In this document: positions 1 to 5,849 of the stretch, one piece after another
Position numbering within the stretch: the first letter of the stretch is position 1
How the letters are laid out: every line of letters starts with the position of its first letter
NCBI GenBank assembly: GCA_028869035.1
Contig: JAGWTL010000195.1
Location: 1-5,920 of the forward strand
Reading direction: 5' to 3'
DNA: 5,920 nt
Source of the DNA: Burkholderiales bacterium
GTDB lineage: Bacteria; Pseudomonadota; Gammaproteobacteria; Burkholderiales; Burkholderiaceae_C
Program-made: the position numbers and the translations under genes
Notes under the pieces: generated by a model
Told to the model about the DNA's origin: nothing
The model's input: the letters and a program-made list of their open reading frames with translations, nothing else
The model's database searches: none

Positions 1-2485
1 CGAGAAGCCCTACACCAGCGACGGCTCGGTCAACCTCGCGCACCTGCTCATCGGCAGCGAAGGCACGCTGGCGCTGACACGCTCGCTCTGCCTGCGCTTG
101 AGCGAACTGCCGCGCGCCAAGGTGCTGGGCGTGGTGAACTTCCCCACCTTCTACCAGGCCATGGACAGCGCCCAGCACATCGTCAAGCTGGGCCACAACA
201 TGCAGGGCGGGGCGCTCACCGCGGTGGAGCTGGTGGACCGCACCATGATCGAGCTCTCGCTGCAGAACCCGGCCTTCGCGCCCACCATCCGCACGGCGCT
301 GGCACCGGCCATCAACGGCGGCAAGCCCGAAGCCATCCTGCTGGTGGAGTTCTCCGGCGCCAGCAAGGCCGACATCGCGCCCAAGATCAGGGAGCTGGTG
401 GAGCTGATGGGCGAGCTGGGCCTGCCCGGCAGCGTGGTGGAGATGATCGACGACGCCCCGCAGAAGAACCTGTGGGAAGTGCGCAAGGCCGGCCTCAACA
501 TCATGATGAGCCTGCGCGGCGACGGCAAGCCCGTGAGCTTCATCGAAGACTGCGCCGTGCCCCTGGTGCATCTGGCCGAGTACACCCACGCGCTCACCGA
601 GGTCTTCCGCAAATACGGCAGCCGCGGCACCTGGTACGCACACGCCTCGGTGGGCACGCTGCACGTGCGCCCCATCCTGGACATGCGCCGTGACGGCGCC
701 CGGAAGATGCGTGCCATCGCCGAGGAAGCCAGCGAACTCGTGCGCAAGTACAAAGGCGCCTACAGCGGCGAACACGGCGACGGCCTGTGCCGCGGTGAGT
801 GGATCGAATGGCAGTTTGGCCCGCGCCTCACGCAAGCCTTCACCCAGATCAAGGAGTACCTCGACCCGGCGAACCTGCTGAGCCCCCAGCGCATGATCAA
901 GCCGCCCAGGATGGACGACACCACGCTGATGCGCTTCCCGCCCGGCTACAAGGTGGTGCCCATCCAGCCCGTGCTGGACTGGAGCGCCTGGAATGTGCAG
1001 GCCGACCCGGTCACGGAAGAGACCACCGCCCCCGGCACGGGTGGCGACCCGGCCCAGGGCCTGGCCAAGGCCGTGGAGATGTGCAACAACAACGGTCACT
1101 GCCGCAAGTTCGACGCCGGCACCATGTGCCCGAGCTACCGCGTCACGCGCGACGAGATCCATTCGACACGAGGACGTGCCAATACCCTGCGCCTGGCGCT
1201 CAGCGGCCAGCTCGACGGCCTGCCCCCACCCCAGCCCTCTCCCAAGGGGAGAGGGAGCGAGCGTCTGTCTTCACCCCCTCTCCCTCCGGGAGAGGGGTGG
1301 GGTGAGGGCACGCTCGAAACGGTGAAGGAGGCGCTCGATCTCTGCGTGAGCTGCAAGGGCTGCAAGCGCGACTGCCCCACGGGCGTGGACATGGCCAAGC
1401 TCAAGGTCGAGTTTCTGCAGCACTACAAGGCCAGACACGGCCATAGGCTCAAAGACAAACTCGTCGGCCAGCTGCCCGACTACGCGCGCCATGCCGCGAG
1501 GATCGCACCCCTGCTGAACCTGCGCGACAAAGTTCCCTTGATGGCCCAGCTCAGCGAAAAGCTCTTCGGCTTCTCGGCCAAGCGCAGCCTGCCGCAGTGG
1601 AAGCGCAAGCATTTCTTCAACCAACTCGGAACCGTTAGCCCCGAGTCTGTATCCGTTCGCCCTGAGCTTGTCGAAGGGCTTCGACAGGCTCAGCCCGAAC
1701 GGATCGTGAATGTCAGCCGTAAGGAAGTGCTGGCCGCCGCCAAACCCGTGGTGCTTTTCGTCGACACCTTCAACGGATTTTTCGAATCAGCGAACGCCCA
1801 CGCCGCGCTGCAGGTGCTGCAGGCCGCCGGCTACACCGTGCACGTGGCGACCAAGGTGCAGCAGGACGGCAAGCACCTCTGCTGCGGCCGCACCTTCCTC
1901 TCCGCCGGCATGGTGGACCAGGCCAAGATGAAAGCGCGCGAAGTGGTGGAGAGCCTGCTGCCCTTTGCCGAAAAAGGCATCGCCATCGTCGGCCTGGAGC
2001 CGAGTTGCCTCTTGACCCTGCGCGACGAACTCCTGGTCATGGGCCTGGGCGAACCCGCGCAGGCCATCGCCAAACAGGCGCTCCTGTTCGAGGAGTTCCT
2101 GGCCCGCGAGGCCAAGGCCGGCCGACTGGAAGCCTTCAAGGCCAAACTCAAACCTGTGAGCCAGCCCGTGCTGCTGCACGGCCACTGCCACCAGAAAGCC
2201 TTCGCCGCCATCACGCCCGTGATGGAGGTGCTGTCATGGATCCCCGGCGCCCAACCCGAACTCATCGAATCCAGCTGCTGCGGCATGGCCGGCAGCTTCG
2301 GCTACGAGGCCGAGCACTACGCGGTCTCCATCCAGATGGCCGAGGCGGCGCTGCTGCCTGCTGTACGAGCCAAGGCAGATGCCATCGTCGTGGCGGACGG
2401 CACCAGTTGCCGGCACCAGATCGCCGACGGTGCGCAGCGCGAGGCGGTGCATGTGGCGAGGTTGCTGGCGGGGCAGCTGAGGTAG
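1..2485 (+). CDS. FAD-linked / (Fe-S) 2-hydroxy-acid dehydrogenase, YdiJ-like fusion, 5' partial
   Basis: The reading frame is open from base 2 to the TAG at 2483-2485, giving 827 codons; a TTG at 98 is internal, not the start. The first codons read LLIGSEGTLAL, the end of the FAD-binding (PCMH-type) domain, so roughly 200 N-terminal residues lie outside the window. Next comes the FAD-oxidase C-terminal domain, with YAHASVGTLHVRP and the GEHGDG motif (767-784). A ferredoxin-like part follows: cysteines at 1082, 1100 and 1127 (CNNNGHC...GTMCPSY), then CxxCxxCxxxCP with cysteines at 1343, 1352, 1361 and 1373. Two CCG domains end the protein (CCG at 1880-1888, GLEPSC, HGHCHQK, CCG at 2276-2284). 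The family oxidises D-2-hydroxy acids such as D-lactate or D-2-hydroxyglutarate, passing electrons through FAD and Fe-S clusters to a respiratory acceptor. The substrate cannot be read from sequence. Oddity: about 30 residues from 1223 and about 18 residues from 1651 are translated palindromic repeats lying in linkers. Confidence 0.93.
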   Translation, partial: EKPYTSDGSVNLAHLLIGSEGTLALTRSLCLRLSELPRAKVLGVVNFPTFYQAMDSAQHIVKLGHNMQGGALTAVELVDRTMIELSLQNPAFAPTIRTALAPAINGGKPEAILLVEFSGASKADIAPKIRELVELMGELGLPGSVVEMIDDAPQKNLWEVRKAGLNIMMSLRGDGKPVSFIEDCAVPLVHLAEYTHALTEVFRKYGSRGTWYAHASVGTLHVRPILDMRRDGARKMRAIAEEASELVRKYKGAYSGEHGDGLCRGEWIEWQFGPRLTQAFTQIKEYLDPANLLSPQRMIKPPRMDDTTLMRFPPGYKVVPIQPVLDWSAWNVQADPVTEETTAPGTGGDPAQGLAKAVEMCNNNGHCRKFDAGTMCPSYRVTRDEIHSTRGRANTLRLALSGQLDGLPPPQPSPKGRGSERLSSPPLPPGEGWGEGTLETVKEALDLCVSCKGCKRDCPTGVDMAKLKVEFLQHYKARHGHRLKDKLVGQLPDYARHAARIAPLLNLRDKVPLMAQLSEKLFGFSAKRSLPQWKRKHFFNQLGTVSPESVSVRPELVEGLRQAQPERIVNVSRKEVLAAAKPVVLFVDTFNGFFESANAHAALQVLQAAGYTVHVATKVQQDGKHLCCGRTFLSAGMVDQAKMKAREVVESLLPFAEKGIAIVGLEPSCLLTLRDELLVMGLGEPAQAIAKQALLFEEFLAREAKAGRLEAFKAKLKPVSQPVLLHGHCHQKAFAAITPVMEVLSWIPGAQPELIESSCCGMAGSFGYEAEHYAVSIQMAEAALLPAVRAKADAIVVADGTSCRHQIADGAQREAVHVARLLAGQLR
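1223..1308. repeat. GC-rich double-hairpin dispersed repeat, in frame inside the dehydrogenase gene
   Basis: Two adjacent perfect hairpins: CCCTCTCCC (1235-1243) pairs with GGGAGAGGG (1247-1255), and CCCCTCTCCC (1275-1284) pairs with GGGAGAGGGG (1288-1297). An alternative outer pairing joins CCCCACCCC (1224-1232) to GGGGTGGGG (1294-1302). This looks like a family of dispersed repeats, often seen between genes in proteobacteria (recognised from memory, not searched). Here it is translated as a Pro/Gly-rich stretch (PPPQPSPKGRG...PPGEGWGEG) between the first Fe-S cysteine group and the CxxCxxCxxxCP cluster. In related proteins, as I recall them, this linker is only about 10-15 residues. Confidence 0.8.
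1651..1704. repeat. REP-like palindrome (copy 1), in frame inside the dehydrogenase gene
   Basis: A 54-bp imperfect palindrome: arms of 26 bases (1651-1676 and 1679-1704) around a GG centre, matching at 23 of 26 positions, with ends ATCCGTTCG / CGAACGGAT. It contains the CCTGAGC-TTGTCGAAGG core typical of a repeat dispersed in many proteobacterial genomes. It is translated as VSVRPELVEGLRQAQPERI, a string recurring in unrelated annotated proteins because of this repeat. It lies in the linker before the first CCG domain (KPVVLFVDTFNGFFE). Confidence 0.85.
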
Positions 2486-2592
2486 GTGTCAACAGCCGAG
2501 AGGTGCGGGCTGTTACGGACTTGCCACTGAAAAAGAAGACGATTGATGGGCAAAAAGAGGTCGGGCTCAAATTTACAAAAGTCAGTTGACAC
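2486..2592. repeat. 107-bp segment with 8-bp terminal inverted repeats at a convergent gene junction
   Basis: GTGTCAAC (2486-2493) and GTTGACAC (2585-2592) are exact inverted copies; the match beyond them is weak (10 of 12). The left end begins on the base after the dehydrogenase stop codon. The right end encodes the last Val-Asn of MnmC, followed by its TGA. The interior (2520-2580) is AT-richer than the flanking genes. No clear target-site duplication is visible. It could be a miniature inverted-repeat element, an insertion-sequence remnant, or a chance pair of octamers in a terminator region. Confidence 0.4.
2491..2514 (+). terminator. Hairpin just after the dehydrogenase stop codon, possible terminator
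   Basis: AACAGCC (2491-2497) pairs perfectly with GGCTGTT (2508-2514) across a 10-base loop, six bases after the stop. No T-run follows (ACGGAC), so it is not a canonical intrinsic terminator. It may instead protect the mRNA 3' end, or be the left half of the 2486-2592 element. Confidence 0.3.
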
Positions 2593-4297
2593 GTCGCGCA
2601 TGCAGCGCGCGCGCCAGGCTGGCCTCCACGGGCCAGGGCTCGGCGCCCAGGCGGGCGGCCAGCAGTTCGGCGCAGAGCATGGCGAAGCTCAGGCCGCGTG
2701 AACCCAGGGCGGCGCTGATCCACAGCGTGGGCTGAGTGCCCTCTTCGAGCGGACCGACCAGGGGCAGGCGGTCGGCGCTGACGCAGCGGGTGCCGCCCCA
2801 GCCGCGCGCGGCAGTGGGGGCGAAGGAGGGGGCCAGCAACTGCGCTGCGGCCGGCAGCAGGGTGCGCAGCTTCTCGAAATTCAACGGATGGTGCTCGCTG
2901 GCCGGTGCGGGTGGCTGTGTTGCGTCCTCATAGCTTGCGCCGGCATACCAGGTCAGGCCGTTTTCGGTGGGCACGGACGGGATCAGGCTGCCCAGGCCAT
3001 TGACGGGGAAAGGCGGCAGGGCACTTTCATCGCCTGGCTGGCGCAGGCCGCTGCTGACGACACCGTGCATCTCCCGCAAGGTCGGCAGCAAGGCGTCCAG
3101 GCCCAGGGGGGCCAGCAGGCGCGGGACATCGGCGGCATTCGCCAGCACCACGTGGCTGGCGCCGGTGAGGATGCGGCCTTCGCGGTCCAGCAGCTGCCAC
3201 TGTGCGCCGGCGCGTTGCAGCCCCTCCACCCTGGCGTTGCCGCGGAACGCCACACCCGTTTGCTTCAGCCAGGCCTGTACCAGGCGTGCGGGTTGGATCC
3301 AGGCGGCTTGCGCGTGCCACAGGGCCGGCACGGCCGCCATGCCGGAGCGCCAGGGTTCGGTCCCCGTGGGGGCCAAGCGCGTGATCTGCCGCCCTTCGGC
3401 GGGCCAGTCGGCGGGCAGGCCGGTGTGGCCGTCCAGGCGCTGCTCCAGCACGCCGCAGTTGTCCCAGTCCTGCCCGGCCTGCAGCAGGCGCTGCGCTTCT
3501 GCGCGTGTCAGCCGCAGGCCGGCGCGTGTGAGGCGTGAACGCGGGCTGTCGTCCACCGAGACATGGGGCACCAGCAGACCGGCGGGCAGGCCCGAGGCGC
3601 CGGCGGCCGGCTCGGGCGCGGCATCGAGCACCTGCACCTGCCAGCCGCGCCGGGTCAGGGCGGCGGCCACGCTGGCGCCGGCCAGGCCCGCGCCGATCAC
3701 CACGCAGGCACCGGGTGAGGCCGCCTCGGTGCGCAGGGTTTCGCGGCTGGTCTTGAGTTCCCAGGGCGGCTCGTAGCGCGCGTGACCGGGCGCCAGCACG
3801 AAGCCGCTTTCGCGCAGCAGCTTGTGGACGTCAGGCTTCAGCGCGTCGAAGGCCAGCCGCGTGCCACGCCGGCAGCAGCGCGCCAGGGTCTTGAGGCTCC
3901 AGCGATCCCAGGGCTGGGCGCCGTCGAGAAAGACGATGTCGGCTTCGAACTGCTGCTCACGCAGCAGCGGCTGCAGTTCTCCCACGCACAGGGTCAGCTG
4001 CAGCCGGCCTTGCGCCAGCGAGAGGCGGTGCATGCCGGGCAGCAGGCCGCTCCACTGTGCGGTGAGTTCATCGACCAGGGCCTTCTGTTCCGGCTGTGCC
4101 GCCGCCTGCAGTGCAGGAACGGAGGGGGGCGCAGCGGTCAGCGCGACGAGGTGCAGCATGCGGGGGCGCTGTACGTCGCTGTGCCAGAGCCGCCAGAGTC
4201 TGAGCAGGCGTGCCGCATCGAAGCGCGTGTCGAGTACGCGCCAGGCCGCCTGGCCGGCCGCTTGCGGCGGCAGCAAAGTGCACGCCGCGTCGTTCAC
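2582..4297 (-). CDS. mnmC: MnmC-type tRNA wobble-uridine FAD oxidoreductase with degenerate N-terminal methyltransferase domain
   Basis: 571 residues from a GTG at 4297 to TGA at 2584-2582. The C-terminal half is a clear MnmC oxidoreductase: the dinucleotide motif VVIGAGLAGASVA (199-211), the hallmark GASGLPAGLLVPHVS (233-247), and a C-terminal RCVSADRLPLVGPL...ALGSRGLSFA block (504-539). This domain removes the carboxymethyl group from cmnm5(s2)U34 of tRNA to give nm5(s2)U34. The N-terminal 190 residues align by eye with the MnmD methyltransferase (WRVLD, HRLSLAQGRLQLTL, FLDG), but the GFGxGLNFL SAM loop reads TRFDAARLLRL and the FLDGFAPxxNPxMW active-site stretch reads FLDGAQPWDRW. About 50 residues normally preceding are absent; E. 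coli MnmC is 668 residues. An in-frame TGA at 4315-4313 (the yggX stop) forbids upstream extension. There is no clear Shine-Dalgarno, so expression probably depends on coupling to yggX. A TTG at codon 8 is a less likely start. Confidence 0.9.
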   Translation of the reverse strand: MNDAACTLLPPQAAGQAAWRVLDTRFDAARLLRLWRLWHSDVQRPRMLHLVALTAAPPSVPALQAAAQPEQKALVDELTAQWSGLLPGMHRLSLAQGRLQLTLCVGELQPLLREQQFEADIVFLDGAQPWDRWSLKTLARCCRRGTRLAFDALKPDVHKLLRESGFVLAPGHARYEPPWELKTSRETLRTEAASPGACVVIGAGLAGASVAAALTRRGWQVQVLDAAPEPAAGASGLPAGLLVPHVSVDDSPRSRLTRAGLRLTRAEAQRLLQAGQDWDNCGVLEQRLDGHTGLPADWPAEGRQITRLAPTGTEPWRSGMAAVPALWHAQAAWIQPARLVQAWLKQTGVAFRGNARVEGLQRAGAQWQLLDREGRILTGASHVVLANAADVPRLLAPLGLDALLPTLREMHGVVSSGLRQPGDESALPPFPVNGLGSLIPSVPTENGLTWYAGASYEDATQPPAPASEHHPLNFEKLRTLLPAAAQLLAPSFAPTAARGWGGTRCVSADRLPLVGPLEEGTQPTLWISAALGSRGLSFAMLCAELLAARLGAEPWPVEASLARALHARRVN

Positions 4298-4312
4298 GGG
4301 GAAGGGGGACGC

Positions 4313-4585
4313 TCAGGCGCTGGGCGGGACATAACCCGCCGCAGCGTCGGCACCGCTGCCGAAGAAGTGGTTCTCCATCTGACGGGCCAGGTACTGGCGC
4401 GCGCGCGCATCGGCCAGGTTCAGGCGGTTCTCGTTGACCAGCATGGTCTGGTGCTTGAGCCAGGCGGCCCAGGCCTCCTTGCTGACGCTTTCCCAGATGC
4501 GCTTGCCCAGCTCGCCCGGGTAGGGCGGGAAGTCCAGGCCCTCGGCTTCCTTGCCGAGCTTGATGCAGTTGACCATGCGTGCCAT
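4313..4585 (-). CDS. yggX: Probable Fe(2+)-trafficking / oxidative damage protection protein
   Basis: A 90-residue protein, full length for the family (E. coli YggX is 91). It has the conserved N-terminal cysteine (MARMVNC, Cys7) followed by EAEGLDFPPYPGELGKRIWESVSKEAW and the block HQTMLVNENRLNLADARARQYL; the tail GYVPPSA matches the E. coli GYTPE end. YggX is a small cytoplasmic protein that protects Fe-S enzymes from oxidative damage and is proposed to handle labile iron. The ATG at 4585 is preferred over the ATG three codons on, because it has GAAAGAAG six bases upstream and puts the cysteine at position 7 as in E. coli. The stop lies 15 bases before the mnmC start in the same frame, suggesting an operon with yggX first. 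Confidence 0.96.
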   Translation of the reverse strand: MARMVNCIKLGKEAEGLDFPPYPGELGKRIWESVSKEAWAAWLKHQTMLVNENRLNLADARARQYLARQMENHFFGSGADAAAGYVPPSA

Positions 4586-4591
4586 ATGCAG

Positions 4592-4599
4592 CTTCTTTC
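4592..4599 (-). promoter_or_regulatory. Ribosome binding site of yggX
   Basis: On the minus strand GAAAGAAG lies six bases before the ATG at 4585. It is the purine-rich stretch that supports this start over the downstream in-frame ATG at 4576. Confidence 0.6.
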
Positions 4600-4657
4600 A
4601 GTGTTCGGATGTTTAGGTGACTACTGAGGCTTTCATAAATCATGACGCGTACCTCAC

Positions 4658-4723
4658 ATCCGTTCGCCCTGAGCCTGTCGAGGGGCCCATCGACTTGGCT
4701 CAGGACAGGCTCGGCCTGAACGG
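4658..4723. repeat. REP-like palindrome (copy 2), upstream of yggX
   Basis: It starts ATCCGTTCGCCCTGAGC, identical over 17 bases to copy 1 at 1651, and ends CCTGAACGG. The left arm (CCGTTC...GAGCCTGTC) pairs with the right arm (GACAGGCTC...GAACGG), but the centre is longer and less regular than in copy 1, so it is a diverged or expanded copy. Here it lies in intergenic DNA, about 70 bases upstream of the yggX start codon. Confidence 0.8.
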
Positions 4724-5186
4724 CAAGGTGTCATGCATAAAGAAAACATCAACAGTGACTGAAATCCTATTGGTTCCAGTTTTTGTCGTCTCATTCCAGA
4801 GTGCCTGCACCGCAGCGAATCCGATCAACAGCACAAGGAAAGAAACAGGACGCTAGGTCGCCACTTTATCAAGATTTCATTGGCCTTCGCGCTGGCAGGG
4901 ATGGCCTTGGTCAGCCCTGCCCCCTGGTTGCCATCTTTTGCAGCTTTCGGGCGGGCCGCGCCAGCGTATCGCCCCGGCGCGCGCTGGCCATGGAGTCCAA
5001 GGTGCCGCTGATTGACTACGAACACCTGGGCGTGCACCTGGAACTTTTGCCCGAAGACCAGACCCACGCAACCCGGCAACCGGTCATTGAGGCACAGGTT
5101 CCTGCGTCACAATAGCGGGAGCTTGGCCTGACAGAGGGTGAACTGCCGGTGGTGACACCCCTCAGGCAAGGCCCGCGTCTTTGTGG
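4724..5186. other. Gene-poor region with possible coding remnants, between yggX and dsbB
   Basis: No confident gene is visible. Bases 4730-4880 are distinctly AT-richer than the rest of the window and could hold promoters, but I cannot fix -35/-10 boxes. From 4868 one plus frame reads KISLAFALAGMALVSPAP, resembling a signal peptide, but it has no ATG, GTG or TTG start in frame and stops shortly after 4990. A second plus frame from 4990 (ATG) to 5115 reads MESKVPLIDYEHLGVHLELL and onward with GC-rich third positions typical of local genes, 41 codons, without an obvious ribosome site. After its TAG the same frame stays open to about 5250. A frameshifted, decayed gene is one reading; chance frames in high-GC DNA is the other. 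Confidence 0.3.
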
Positions 5187-5192
5187 AAGGAG
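5187..5192 (+). promoter_or_regulatory. Shine-Dalgarno of dsbB
   Basis: AAGGAG lies nine bases before the TTG at 5202. A TTG at 5181 would put this motif inside the coding sequence, so the site decides the start in favour of 5202. Confidence 0.7.
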
Positions 5193-5201
5193 AACTGGAT
5201 C

Positions 5202-5717
5202 TTGTCCCCGCTGCCTGAAATTTTTGCGCGCCTCACGACGCGCCGTGTCTATGCCCTGATCTGCCTGGCCTGCCTGGGCCTGCTGGGCTTCGGGCTTTAT
5301 CTGCAGCACGTGGTGGGGCTCGAACCCTGTCCCATGTGCATCGTGCAGCGCTACGCCATGGTGCTGGTGGCGGTGGTCGCCGCCCTGGGCGCGGCCCTGC
5401 CAGGGCCGCGCAGCCACCGCTGGCTGGGCGGTCTGGTGCTGCTGATTGCCGGTTTCGGCGCCTTCGTCGCTGCGCGCCAGAGCTGGCTGCAGTGGTACCC
5501 GCCCGAAATCGCCACCTGCGGGCGCGACTTCTACGGCATGATCGAAAGCTTCCCCCTGCAACGCGCCATCCCCATGATCTTCCGGGGCTCGGGCGACTGC
5601 ACGGCCATCGACTGGACTTTCCTGGGTGGCACCATCGCCAACTGGTCCTTCCTGTGGTTCGTGGCCTTTGCCCTGCCCGGGCTCTGGCTGACCCTGGGGC
5701 GCGCAGCACGGCGCTGA
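5202..5717 (+). CDS. dsbB: Disulfide bond formation protein B
   Basis: 171 residues from a TTG at 5202 to TGA at 5715-5717. DsbB is an inner-membrane protein that reoxidises periplasmic DsbA and passes electrons to ubiquinone. Both required cysteine pairs are present: Cys43-Cys46 in EPCPMCIVQRY and Cys106/Cys133 in the second periplasmic loop, matching E. coli Cys41/44 and Cys104/130. Arg50, in the QRY that follows the first pair, corresponds to E. coli Arg48 near the quinone. Four hydrophobic segments are visible, around residues 16-34, 51-66, 75-91 and 140-165, as the family requires. The alternative in-frame TTG at 5181 would add MWKENWI and swallow the AAGGAG site, so it is less likely. 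No dsbA lies nearby. It is transcribed away from yggX. Confidence 0.95.
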   Translation: MSPLPEIFARLTTRRVYALICLACLGLLGFGLYLQHVVGLEPCPMCIVQRYAMVLVAVVAALGAALPGPRSHRWLGGLVLLIAGFGAFVAARQSWLQWYPPEIATCGRDFYGMIESFPLQRAIPMIFRGSGDCTAIDWTFLGGTIANWSFLWFVAFALPGLWLTLGRAARR

Positions 5718-5737
5718 TAGAAGCGGGATTATTCCTG

Positions 5738-5767
5738 GCTTTTTCCCTGCGTGTCGCTGGGGAAAGC
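5738..5767 (+). terminator. Imperfect hairpin after dsbB
   Basis: GCTTTTTCCC (5738-5747) can pair, with bulges, with GGGGAAAGC (5759-5767), 20 bases after the dsbB stop. No T-run follows, so termination is doubtful. It may simply be part of the leader of the next gene. Confidence 0.2.
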
Positions 5768-5785
5768 TGATATTCTGAATTGTTA

Positions 5786-5820
5786 CAGCCCCATGGCCCC
5801 GGGTTTCAGCCCCCGGGCTG
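5786..5820. other. GC-rich inverted repeats in the leader of the chemoreceptor gene
   Basis: CAGCCC occurs at 5786-5791 and 5807-5812, and both copies can pair with GGGCTG at 5815-5820. CCCGGG at 5798-5803 can pair with CCCGGG at 5812-5817. These pairings exclude one another. They lie 30-60 bases before the start codon, so a folded 5' leader is possible; no known riboswitch is recognised. Confidence 0.3.
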
Positions 5821-5849
5821 ATGCGGTCGCCAACCAGATGAAAGCCGCC

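Noticed and set aside
2585..2592. TTGACA inside the right inverted octamer as an outward -35 box
   Set aside because: No -10 box lies 16-18 bases downstream; that stretch is GCGC-rich.
2888..3776. Long plus-strand open frames opposite mnmC (2888-3538 and 2967-3776)
   Set aside because: Their products are Arg/Ala/Gly/Pro-rich, show no family motif, and mirror the strongly supported minus-strand mnmC; such frames are expected in high-GC DNA.
3782..4627. 281-codon plus-strand frame spanning mnmC and yggX
   Set aside because: It is antisense to two recognised genes and crosses their boundary; no recognisable domain.
4617..4856. 79-codon plus frame containing SVRPEPVEG
   Set aside because: The familiar string comes from the REP-like repeat read in that frame, not from a gene.
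5747..5773. Flagellar sigma-28 promoter before the chemoreceptor (GCTGATAT resembles the -10 element)
   Set aside because: The matching -35 position fits the consensus at only about 3 of 8 bases, so it is not supported.
5821..5841. Short upstream frame (MRSPTR) whose stop overlaps the possible chemoreceptor ATG at 5838
   Set aside because: Six codons with no ribosome site; ATGA overlaps are common by chance, and the preferred start is 5850.
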